Positions 1 through 5,412 of a stretch of DNA of 7,463 bases are shown here, in pieces. How positions within the stretch are numbered: position 1 is the first letter of the stretch; every line of letters begins with the position of its first letter. The notes under the pieces are model-generated. The model saw only the letters and a program-made list of their open reading frames with translations, made no database searches and was not told the origin of the DNA. Source of the DNA: an uncultured Arenimonas sp. (GTDB lineage: Bacteria; Pseudomonadota; Gammaproteobacteria; Xanthomonadales; Xanthomonadaceae); NCBI GenBank assembly GCA_946480565.1, contig CAMLKR010000113.1:1-7463 (forward strand), read 5' to 3'. The translations under genes were made by a program, and so were the position numbers.

Positions 1-73
1 TCCACCATTCGCCCACGCGCTCCAGGGCCTGGGCCATGGGGCAGGGCATGTCGGCGTAAGAGGTTCGCTTCAT
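1..73 (-). CDS. HxlR-family winged-helix transcriptional regulator (N-terminal fragment, runs off left edge)
   Basis: The reverse complement of the first 73 bases opens with ATG (bases 73-71) and reads MKRTSYADMPCPMAQALERV followed by GEWW, then leaves the window. This is the characteristic start of proteobacterial HxlR-type (MarR-like) DNA-binding proteins: an MKR-S-x-ADM-x-C-P/S motif followed by the first helix ending in GEWW. Family members are dimeric winged-helix proteins of about 110-150 residues that often repress a divergent neighbour and respond to electrophiles or oxidants. The conserved Cys11 visible here is a candidate redox-sensing residue. The gene is divergent from the alpha/beta hydrolase at 162, and the 88 bp between them contain inverted repeats. 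No clear Shine-Dalgarno sequence is visible upstream of this ATG. Only about a fifth of the protein is in view, so the assignment rests on the N-terminal signature alone. Confidence 0.8.
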   Translation of the reverse strand, partial: MKRTSYADMPCPMAQALERVGEWW

Positions 74-114
74 GGACCGAGTCTGCCGAAACCAGTTGCA
101 TGAAGCAACCTTGC

Positions 115-144
115 GTGACAGGATGCTCTCGGTTTCATTAAGAA
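115..144 (+). promoter_or_regulatory. Possible sigma-70 promoter for the alpha/beta hydrolase gene
   Basis: GTGACA at 115-120 matches the -35 consensus at five of six positions. It lies 18 bp from a weak -10, TAAGAA, at 139-144. Transcription would start about 10 bases before the hydrolase ATG, which gives a very short leader. The proposed -10 falls inside the inverted repeat at 129-149, so a protein bound there would block the promoter. The -10 is poor (three of six), so this is a tentative call. Confidence 0.3.
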
Positions 145-149
145 ACCGA
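129..149. promoter_or_regulatory. Perfect inverted repeat, candidate HxlR-regulator operator
   Basis: TCGGTTTC (129-136) and GAAACCGA (142-149) are perfect inverted copies separated by the AT-rich spacer ATTAA. The element abuts the AAGGAG ribosome-binding site (150-155) of the hydrolase gene. A further GAAACC half-site lies at 88-93, nearer the regulator start. A symmetric site of this size between a divergent HxlR-type gene and its neighbour is the usual arrangement for an autoregulated repressor. As RNA it could also form an 8-bp hairpin next to the ribosome-binding site. The symmetry is seen directly; binding by the HxlR protein is inferred. Confidence 0.6.
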
Positions 150-155
150 AAGGAG
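150..155 (+). promoter_or_regulatory. Ribosome-binding site that fixes the hydrolase start
   Basis: AAGGAG lies six bases before the ATG at 162 and is the best Shine-Dalgarno match in the region. It decides the start in favour of 162 over the upstream in-frame ATG at 72. It directly adjoins the right arm of the inverted repeat. Confidence 0.8.
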
Positions 156-161
156 CCGCCG

Positions 162-968
162 ATGAACCCCACCGTCCTTCGTGCCCTGGGCCGCCTGGTC
201 GGCCGTCCGTTTCCCGGCCTGGCTGCCAGCCTGGCGCGCTACCTCGCCGTGACGCCGCTCAACCGCAGCCGCCGCCCCGACCCCACCGGCGCCGAACCGG
301 TCACCTTCCGGTTCGGCCTGGCCGGGCTGCGCTGGGGGCATCAGGGACCCCGGGTCCTGGCCCTGCACGGTTGGGAAGGCCGGGCCGCACAGTTCCGCGG
401 CCTGGGAGAAACCTTGGCCGCCCGTGGCTTCCAGCTGATCGCACTGGATGCGCCGGCCCACGGCCGCTCCCCTGGTTCCCAGGCGGACCCGGTGGTCTTC
501 GCCGACGCCCTGCAGGAGGTGGCGGCGGAGCTGGGTCCGCTGCATGCCGTGGTCGGCCACTCCATGGGCGGGGCATCCGCGCTTTATGCGCTCAGCCGCG
601 GTCTGGATTCGGCCCGGAGCGTGGCCATCGCCGCTCCCGCGGGGCTGGCCGGCGTGCTGACCCGAATGAGCCGTGCCCTGGGCCTGCCGGAAGAGGCGCG
701 GCGGCGATTCTTCGCAAAGATGACGCTGCGGACGGGCGTGGCGCCGGAGGCACTGGACATCGACCGCCTCGCGGACGGCCTGACCCAGCCGCTGCTGGTC
801 GTGCACGACCGCGACGACGCGGTGATCCCGTTCGCCGATGCGCTGCGCATCACCCATGCGACCCGCGCCGAGCTGCACGAGACCCGTGGCCTGGGCCATC
901 GCGACGTGTTGCGCGACCCGCAGGTGATCGAGCGGATCGTCGGCTTCCTGGACGCGCGCGCCGCCTGA
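162..968 (+). CDS. Alpha/beta-fold hydrolase
   Basis: This 268-residue protein has the landmarks of a cytosolic serine alpha/beta hydrolase: an oxyanion-hole loop HGW at residues 69-71, a DAPAHGRS segment at 96-103, the nucleophile elbow GHSMGG at 132-137 with Ser134, a likely catalytic acid at Asp219 in HDRDDAVIP, and the catalytic His246 in GLGHRDV. The length is typical of the superfamily. The exact substrate (ester, lactone, amide or other) cannot be read from the sequence. The ATG at 162 is chosen because AAGGAG sits at 150-155 with a 6-base gap. An in-frame ATG at 72 would extend the protein by 30 residues, but it lies on top of the divergent regulator's start codon and has no comparable ribosome-binding site. 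Residues 1-35 lack a clear signal peptide. The hydrolase is probably controlled by the divergent HxlR-type regulator through the inverted repeat just upstream, so it may detoxify or process whatever compound that regulator senses. Confidence 0.88.
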   Translation: MNPTVLRALGRLVGRPFPGLAASLARYLAVTPLNRSRRPDPTGAEPVTFRFGLAGLRWGHQGPRVLALHGWEGRAAQFRGLGETLAARGFQLIALDAPAHGRSPGSQADPVVFADALQEVAAELGPLHAVVGHSMGGASALYALSRGLDSARSVAIAAPAGLAGVLTRMSRALGLPEEARRRFFAKMTLRTGVAPEALDIDRLADGLTQPLLVVHDRDDAVIPFADALRITHATRAELHETRGLGHRDVLRDPQVIERIVGFLDARAA

Positions 969-1086
969 GGGGCAGGGCGGCCGCCGCCGCGTGGAGTGTG
1001 CGTTTACCCCTGCGGTGCCCGGCGTTCCCCGCCGCGATCTGGCACCATGGAAACCACCACGCCACGCACGCACGGACCGCCCGCCC

Positions 1087-2535
1087 ATGAGCCAGCCCGA
1101 CCTCCGTTCCGCCAAGCGACCCGAGCCCGACCAGGCGATGGTCGACATCGCCAACTACATCACCGACTACTACATCGGTTCGTCCGAGGCCTACACCACG
1201 GCGCGCTACATGCTGCTGGACTCGCTGGCCTGCTCGATGCTCGCGATGCGGCATCCGGAATGCGTCAAGCACCTCGGGCCCCTGGTCCCCGGTGCCTCGA
1301 TGGCCGGCGGCGCCCGCGTCCCGGGCACCTCCCACGAACTCGACCCGGCGCAGGCCGCCTACAACATCGGCGTGCAGGTCCGCTGGCTCGACTTCAACGA
1401 CACCTGGCTGGCGGCCGAATGGGGCCACCCGTCCGACAACCTCGGCGCCATCCTGGCGGTCGGCGACTACCTGAGCCGCAAGGCCGAGCGTGAACACGGC
1501 AAGATGATCACGGTCCGCGACGTGCTGACCTGGGCGATCAAGGCCCACGAGATCCAGGGCGCCTATGCGCTGAAGAACAGCTTCAACAAGGCCGGGCTGG
1601 ACCACGTCATCCTGGTGCGGCTGGCCTCCAGCGCCGTGGCCACCCACATGTTCGGCGGCAGCAAGGAAGAGATCATCAACGCCGTCAGCCACAGCTGGCT
1701 CGACGGCGGCGCGCTGCGCGCCTACCGCCATGCGCCCAATGCCGGTCCTCGCAAGAGCTGGGCCGCCGGCGACGCCTGCCGCCGGGCGGTCACCCATGCG
1801 CTCAACGCGGTGAAGGGCGTGGTCGGCTATCCGAGCGCGCTCACCGCCAAGACCTGGGGCTTCTACGACGTGCTGTTCAAGGGCAAGGAGTTCGAATTCG
1901 AGCGCCCCTTCGGCAGCTATGTGATGGAGAACGTGCTCTTCAAGATCAGCCACCCGGCCGAATTCCACGCCCAGACCGCGGTCGAGTGCGCGATGCAGCT
2001 CCACCCGAAGGTCGCCGGCAGGCTGGACCAGGTCGAGCGCATCGTGGTCGAGACCCAGGAGGCCGCCCTGCGCATCATCGACAAGACCGGCCCGCTGGCG
2101 AACTACGCCGACCGCGACCACTGCCTGCAGTACATGGTGGCGGTGCCGCTGATCCACGGCCGGCTGAACGCCGACGACTACGGGGACGCGGTCGCGGCCG
2201 ACCCCCGCATCGACGCCCTCCGGGGACGGATGGAGGTCCGGGAGAACCCGCAGTTCACCAAGGACTACTTCGACCCGGAGAAGCGCTACATCGGCAACTC
2301 GGTCGAGGTTTTCTTCAAGGACGGCAGTTCGACCGGCAAGGTCTCCGTCGACTACCCCATCGGCCACCGTGAGCGCCGCGGCGAGGGCATCCCGGTGCTC
2401 CTGCAGAAGTTCGAGGCCGCGGTCCGGGGCCAGCTGCCCGCCCGCCGGGTGGAACAGATCCTGAACCTGACCAGCGACACCTCCCGCTTCGAGGCCACTC
2501 CGATCCACCGTTTTATCGATTTGTTCACGTTGTGA
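1087..2535 (+). CDS. prpD: 2-methylcitrate dehydratase PrpD (MmgE/PrpD family)
   Basis: The 482-residue product aligns along its whole length, from memory, with E. coli PrpD (483 residues), which dehydrates 2-methylcitrate to 2-methyl-cis-aconitate in the cytosolic methylcitrate cycle for propionyl-CoA disposal. PrpD also has some aconitase-like activity on citrate. It needs no iron-sulfur cluster. Diagnostic blocks are VPGT around 78-81, WLDFNDTW at 100-107, EWGHPSDN at 111-118, IKAHEIQG at 151-158, AYRHAPN at 212-218, RKSWAAGDA at 222-230, GSYVMENVLFKISHPAEFH at 276-294, DRDHCLQYMVA at 342-352 and DYPIGHRERR at 422-431. The ATG at 1087 gives a protein matching the enterobacterial N-terminus. 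An in-frame upstream extension to 991 (CTG or TTG-like start) is unlikely, and the Shine-Dalgarno sequence before 1087 is weak. The upstream 118-bp gap shows no convincing promoter or terminator, only GC-rich palindromes. No prpB, prpC, acnD, prpF or prpR lies nearby, so the gene looks isolated from the rest of the pathway. Confidence 0.95.
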   Translation: MSQPDLRSAKRPEPDQAMVDIANYITDYYIGSSEAYTTARYMLLDSLACSMLAMRHPECVKHLGPLVPGASMAGGARVPGTSHELDPAQAAYNIGVQVRWLDFNDTWLAAEWGHPSDNLGAILAVGDYLSRKAEREHGKMITVRDVLTWAIKAHEIQGAYALKNSFNKAGLDHVILVRLASSAVATHMFGGSKEEIINAVSHSWLDGGALRAYRHAPNAGPRKSWAAGDACRRAVTHALNAVKGVVGYPSALTAKTWGFYDVLFKGKEFEFERPFGSYVMENVLFKISHPAEFHAQTAVECAMQLHPKVAGRLDQVERIVVETQEAALRIIDKTGPLANYADRDHCLQYMVAVPLIHGRLNADDYGDAVAADPRIDALRGRMEVRENPQFTKDYFDPEKRYIGNSVEVFFKDGSSTGKVSVDYPIGHRERRGEGIPVLLQKFEAAVRGQLPARRVEQILNLTSDTSRFEATPIHRFIDLFTL

Positions 2536-2537
2536 AG

Positions 2538-2549
2538 GGCAAGCTTGCC
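2538..2549. repeat. Perfect 12-bp palindrome between prpD and the OmpA gene
   Basis: GGCAAGCTTGCC is a complete palindrome starting three bases after the prpD stop. Without a loop or T-run it is not an intrinsic terminator. It overlaps an alternative -35-like TTGCCA (2545-2550) upstream of the OmpA-family gene, so it could be an operator, but nothing proves this. A 12-bp palindrome is uncommon by chance within such a short intergenic stretch, though not extraordinary. Confidence 0.4.
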
Positions 2550-2563
2550 AACGCTGGTCGAAC

Positions 2564-2591
2564 TTGTTAGATTCCCGTTAACCGGTATAGC
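2564..2591 (+). promoter_or_regulatory. Likely sigma-70 promoter of the OmpA-family gene
   Basis: TTGTTA (2564-2569) and TATAGC (2586-2591) are separated by 16 bp and lie in the most AT-rich part of the intergenic region. Each hexamer matches the sigma-70 consensus at four of six positions, which is good for a high-GC genome. Transcription would start near 2598 and give a leader of about 75 bases. An overlapping alternative is TTGCCA (2545-2550) with TTAGAT (2567-2572), also 16 bp apart. A strong promoter is expected for an abundant outer-membrane protein. Confidence 0.55.
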
Positions 2592-2617
2592 TGCTGATCT
2601 CGTTTCATACGCGCGTC

Positions 2618-2630
2618 GCCGACCCTCGGC
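2618..2630 (+). other. Small hairpin in the OmpA mRNA leader
   Basis: GCCGA and TCGGC pair around a CCC loop, giving a 5-bp GC-rich stem about 43 bases before the start codon. Long structured leaders are known on ompA mRNAs of other Gram-negatives, where they affect stability and small-RNA control. A role here is only inferred. Confidence 0.35.
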
Positions 2631-2663
2631 TTCGCAACCAGTGTGAAGTTCCCCCGTGAAAAT

Positions 2664-2667
2664 GGAG
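2664..2667 (+). promoter_or_regulatory. Ribosome-binding site that fixes the OmpA start
   Basis: GGAG is placed six bases before the ATG at 2674. In-frame GTG (2656) and ATG (2662) codons lie upstream, but only the start at 2674 has correct Shine-Dalgarno spacing and leaves a normal signal peptide beginning MKKN. Confidence 0.7.
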
Positions 2668-2673
2668 CAAACC

Positions 2674-3750
2674 ATGAAGAAGAATCTCCTGTGCTGCGCC
2701 CTGTTCGGCGCGATGGCCCTGGCGCAGTCCGCGTCGGCGCAAGATTTCGATGACCGCTGGTACATCAGCGGCGGCCTGGGCCAGAACTTCCAGGACAGCG
2801 ACCGCGGTACCCGCAACGACATGTTCGGTACCCTCGGCCTCGGCAAGTTCATCTCCCCGAACTGGTCGATCGACGGCGAGCTGAACTACCAGAACCCGCA
2901 GTTCCCGGGCAACGACCTGCTCTTCAGCCAGTACGGCGCGTCGCTCGACGCCCGCTACCACTTCCTGCGCGAGGGCCGCAACTGGTGGCCGTACGTGCGC
3001 ATGGGCCTGGGCGTGCAGAAGGCCGAGGAGGAGTACAGCACCTTCCCGAGCCCCGCCTCGCCGGGCCAGCGCGAAGACACCATGATGGCGGCCAACCTCG
3101 GCGTCGGCCTGCAGGGTGACTACGACCGCGTCTCCGTGCGCGGCGAAATCGGCACCCGCGTCGCGTTCGACGACTCCAGCGTCGTCAGCCCGGACTCCGA
3201 CCGCTTCACCGACCTGCTGGCCTCGTTCACCCTGCTGGTGAAGCTGGGCGACAAGGCCGCCGTGGTCGAGCCGGAGAAGGAAGAGCCGGTTCCGCAGCAG
3301 ACCTGCGCCGACCTCGACGACGACGGTGACGGCGTCAACAACTGCGACGACAAGTGCCCGGGTTCGGCCGCTGGCCAGGCCATCGGTCCGGACGGTTGCC
3401 CGGTCCCGCTGACCATCGACCTGAAGGGCGTGAACTTCGACTTCGACAAGGACACCCTGCGTCCGGACGCCGAGGCCATCCTGGCCGAGGCCGTGTCGAT
3501 CCTGCAGAAGTACCCGCAGCTGAAGGTTGAAGTGGCCGGCCACACCGACTCCGTCGGTACCGAGCAGTACAACCAGGGCCTGTCGGAGCGTCGTGCCGCC
3601 ACGGTGTACAACTACCTCACCAGCAACGGCATCACTGCCGATCGCCTGGTGGGCCCGAACGGTTTCGGCGAGAGCCGTCCGATCGACACCAACGACACCG
3701 CCGAAGGCCGTGCGCGCAACCGCCGCACCGAGCTGAACGTGCAGAACTGA
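2674..3750 (+). CDS. OmpA/OprF-family outer-membrane protein with peptidoglycan-binding domain
   Basis: This 358-residue protein links the outer membrane to the cell wall. Residues 1-22 are a signal peptide ending ASA before QDFD. Residues about 25-192 are a Gly- and aromatic-rich beta-barrel of the eight-strand OmpA type, with alternating strands such as WYISGGLG and ARYHF. A Pro/Glu linker (about 195-209) follows. Next is a thrombospondin type-3-like segment, DLDDDGDGVNNCDDKCPG (213-230) to GCP (241-243), rich in calcium-binding-type aspartates, with four cysteines (211, 224, 228, 242) as in OprF-like proteins. Residues about 245-358 form the OmpA-like peptidoglycan-binding domain: VNFDFDKDTLRPDA, AGHTDSVG (288-295), LSERRA (303-308) and the RNRRTEL motif (348-354). 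Length and order match OmpA/OprF proteins of Xanthomonas-type bacteria. Codon use is very regular, as in highly expressed genes. The gene has its own promoter and ends in a strong terminator, so it is likely monocistronic. Confidence 0.95.
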   Translation: MKKNLLCCALFGAMALAQSASAQDFDDRWYISGGLGQNFQDSDRGTRNDMFGTLGLGKFISPNWSIDGELNYQNPQFPGNDLLFSQYGASLDARYHFLREGRNWWPYVRMGLGVQKAEEEYSTFPSPASPGQREDTMMAANLGVGLQGDYDRVSVRGEIGTRVAFDDSSVVSPDSDRFTDLLASFTLLVKLGDKAAVVEPEKEEPVPQQTCADLDDDGDGVNNCDDKCPGSAAGQAIGPDGCPVPLTIDLKGVNFDFDKDTLRPDAEAILAEAVSILQKYPQLKVEVAGHTDSVGTEQYNQGLSERRAATVYNYLTSNGITADRLVGPNGFGESRPIDTNDTAEGRARNRRTELNVQN

Positions 3751-3773
3751 TCCTTCAGTTCCACGGCAAGACC

Positions 3774-3805
3774 CGAAGCCCGGCCTCGTGCCGGGCTTCG
3801 TTTTT
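3774..3805 (+). terminator. Rho-independent terminator of the OmpA-family gene
   Basis: CGAAGCCCGGC (3774-3784) pairs perfectly with GCCGGGCTTCG (3790-3800) around the loop CTCGT and is followed by five T residues (3801-3805). The 11-bp stem with a T-run, 24 bases after the stop codon, is a textbook intrinsic terminator. The opposite strand has no T-run after the hairpin, so it should act in the forward direction only. Confidence 0.95.
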
Positions 3806-3829
3806 GTGACCCAGGTCTCACTATTCCGT

Positions 3830-3858
3830 TTGCCAGGGGAAGGGGCCGCGCCTAAGCT
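3830..3858 (+). promoter_or_regulatory. Possible promoter for the small secreted-protein gene
   Basis: TTGCCA (3830-3835) matches five of six -35 bases. It lies 17 bp from TAAGCT (3853-3858), a modest -10. It sits between the OmpA terminator and the ATG at 3887, where a promoter is required if the downstream gene is expressed on its own. The predicted leader is about 20 bases. Confidence 0.4.
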
Positions 3859-3886
3859 TCCGGCACCCCCCATCCCCCGGTGCACC

Positions 3887-4378
3887 ATGATCCGACGCGC
3901 GCTCCTGTCTTCCCTGGCCCTTTCCGCGGTTTTCGCCGCCGCGCCGGCCATGGCCGCCCTGCCGGCCTGCAACACCGCGGCGCCGGCGCCGCTGCCGGCC
4001 TCGGTGCCCGCGCCGGAGATGAAGCACGGCGCGCCGGTGCCCGTGAGCTGCGTCAACGTCCAGGCCTTCGTCGAGCGTGCCCGCCGCCCCGCGGCCGCGG
4101 CGCCTTCCACGGCCGCGGCGACGCGCCCGGCGGCGGCCCCGGCCGCCCGCGCCGGAGCGCAGGGGGCCTACGTGCCCAAGACCCAGCACGACAACACGCC
4201 CTGGCGCTTCGACATGAACCAAAACGGTCGCCGCATGACCGCGGAGGAGTTCGACGCGTGGATGAAGGCCAAGGGCATCCGCGTGGCCACCGGCAAGCCG
4301 GGCGCGCAGGCGCCGGCCGCGGTGCCCGCCGCCGCGGTCAAAGTCGAGTGCAAGCCCTCGGCTAGCGTGCGTTGCTGA
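3887..4378 (+). CDS. Small Ala/Pro-rich secreted protein of unknown function
   Basis: No family could be named with confidence. The 163-residue product begins with a clear signal peptide (residues 1-23: Arg-Arg, hydrophobic stretch, APAMA), so it is probably periplasmic or secreted. The mature part is low-complexity Ala/Pro sequence (about 30-95 and 137-152) around one well-formed segment at about 98-136, which includes TPWRFDMNQNGRRMTAEEF (104-122) and then DAWMKAKGIRVATG. That segment resembles an EF-hand loop (Asp109, Asn111, Asn113, Gly114, Glu120) but has one extra residue before the Met-Thr, so calcium binding is doubtful. Cysteines at 28, 55, 155 and 163 could form two disulfides. The ATG at 3887 is chosen because it starts the signal peptide. 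The Shine-Dalgarno sequence is poor, and a GCACC/GGTGC pairing (3863-3867 with 3879-3883) lies just before it. An in-frame upstream start at 3788 would begin inside the OmpA terminator and bury the signal peptide. The 3' end overlaps the convergent methyltransferase gene by 17 bp. Confidence 0.72.
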   Translation: MIRRALLSSLALSAVFAAAPAMAALPACNTAAPAPLPASVPAPEMKHGAPVPVSCVNVQAFVERARRPAAAAPSTAAATRPAAAPAARAGAQGAYVPKTQHDNTPWRFDMNQNGRRMTAEEFDAWMKAKGIRVATGKPGAQAPAAVPAAAVKVECKPSASVRC

Positions 4379-5396
4379 AGCGGTAGTGTGCGACGAGCCA
4401 CTCGTCGCCGCCTGAATAGCCGAACAGCTCGGCGCAGGCCATCCAGAACATGCGCCAGCGCTGGAACCAGCGCGCCGCCTCGTCGGCTCCGTAGGCCTCG
4501 GTCAGCACGGCCATCACCTCTTCGCGGTGGTGGTCCTGGTTTTCCAGCCAATGGTTGGCGGTGCGTTCGTAGTGGGTGCCCGGCACCAGCCAGCGCTGTT
4601 CCAGCGTCAGGTCTTCCTGGAAATGCAGCAGGGTGTCGGCGGAAGGCATCAGGCCGCCGGTGAAGAAATAGCGGCCCATCCAGTTGTCGTCGCCTTCGGT
4701 CTCGAACGGGTACATCAGGTAGCGGTGCACGAAGATGTGCACGAACAGCTTTCCCTCCGGCTCCAGCCAGCGCGAGACCCGGCCCAGCAGGTGCCGGTAG
4801 TTGCGCATGTGCTCGAACATCTCGATCGACACGGCCCGGTCGAACTCGCCCTCCGGAAGCTCAAGCTGGTTGACGTCGCGGGTGATGATCTCGACGTTGC
4901 CCAGGCCGCGCCGCGCCGCCTGCGCCAGGATGTGCTCGCGCTGGGTGCGCGAGTTCGACACGCCGGTGATGCGCGCCTTCGGGAAACGTTCGGCCATCCA
5001 CAGCGTCAGCGAGCCCCAGCCGCAGCCCAGCTCCAGGATACGCTGGCCGTCCGCCAGTTCGGCGCGTTCGCCGTACAGCGCCAGCATCGCCTCCTCGGCC
5101 TCGTCCAGGGTTTCGGTGCCGCTGGGGTAGTAGGCGCTGGAGTACTTGAGCCGGCGGCCCAGGCAGAGCTCGAAGAAGCGGGTCGGCACTTCGTAGTGCT
5201 GCTCGTTGGCGGCCGCGGTCTCGATCGCGATCGGGCTGCGCCGCAGTGCGTCCAGCAGCTCGCGAAAGCGTCGGTCGGCGGCGGCGACGTTGCGTGCGCC
5301 CTCCTGCGCCAGCCGCTGTGCGCAGAGGCGACGGATGCCGTACCGCGTCAGGAGATCGGGCACCAGGCCGCGCTCGCACAGGTCGATCAGGGACAT
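4362..5396 (-). CDS. SAM-dependent methyltransferase, CFA synthase / coclaurine N-methyltransferase-like branch
   Basis: This 344-residue protein belongs to the cyclopropane-fatty-acid-synthase superfamily but is closest in pattern to plant coclaurine N-methyltransferases and their bacterial homologues. Visible blocks are NEQHYEVPTRFFELCLG (64-80), the SAM-binding motif I ELGCGWGS (122-129), acidic TRDVN (172-176), SIEMFEHMRNY (190-200), LFVHIFVH (217-224), WMGRYFFTGGLMPSADTLL (239-257) and GTHYERTANHW (273-283). Glu192, Glu195 and His196 match the catalytic Glu/His cluster of the plant enzymes, and His220 is retained. The bacterial substrate is unknown; a lipid or lipid head group is more plausible than an alkaloid given its neighbours. 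It is the last gene of a minus-strand run and starts 16 nt after the DUF1295 stop, with GGAG at 5406-5403 six bases before the ATG. The stop codon TAG lies inside the convergent secreted-protein gene. Confidence 0.88.
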   Translation of the reverse strand: MSLIDLCERGLVPDLLTRYGIRRLCAQRLAQEGARNVAAADRRFRELLDALRRSPIAIETAAANEQHYEVPTRFFELCLGRRLKYSSAYYPSGTETLDEAEEAMLALYGERAELADGQRILELGCGWGSLTLWMAERFPKARITGVSNSRTQREHILAQAARRGLGNVEIITRDVNQLELPEGEFDRAVSIEMFEHMRNYRHLLGRVSRWLEPEGKLFVHIFVHRYLMYPFETEGDDNWMGRYFFTGGLMPSADTLLHFQEDLTLEQRWLVPGTHYERTANHWLENQDHHREEVMAVLTEAYGADEAARWFQRWRMFWMACAELFGYSGGDEWLVAHYRFSNAR

Positions 5397-5412
5397 TCAG
5401 GACTCCGGTATT

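Noticed and set aside
72..161. N-terminal extension of the alpha/beta hydrolase from the ATG at 72
   Set aside because: The ATG coincides with the start codon of the divergent regulator, lacks a ribosome-binding site, and the extra 30 residues do not resemble the family. AAGGAG supports 162.
976..1034. GC palindromes (GGCGGCCGCC at 976-985 and CGGCG/CGCCG at 1020-1034) as a terminator after the hydrolase gene
   Set aside because: Stems are short and no T-run follows; such palindromes are expected by chance at this GC content.
991..1086. Longer prpD reading frame beginning at 991
   Set aside because: The extension starts from a non-ATG codon and has no PrpD-like sequence; the product from 1087 matches the usual PrpD length.
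850..2508. Long 552-codon open frame on the minus strand opposite prpD
   Set aside because: It is a high-GC shadow frame: its translation is Val/Asp/Gly/Ala-rich with no domain, and it covers the clearly coding prpD.
3774..3800. OmpA terminator acting in both directions to stop the minus-strand operon
   Set aside because: The minus-strand reading has no T-run after the stem, and it lies over 500 bases beyond the methyltransferase stop.
3863..3883. GCACC/GGTGC pairing before the secreted-protein start as a riboregulator
   Set aside because: It is only a 5-bp stem with an 11-base C-rich loop, too weak to claim as a regulatory RNA.
2605..4110. Long 501-codon minus-strand open frame across the OmpA gene
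   Set aside because: It is a shadow of the OmpA and secreted-protein frames, runs through the OmpA terminator and shows no recognisable motifs.
4090..4150. GGCCGCGGCG-type repeats in the secreted-protein gene as a DNA repeat element
   Set aside because: They encode an Ala/Pro low-complexity stretch in frame and are explained by codon use.
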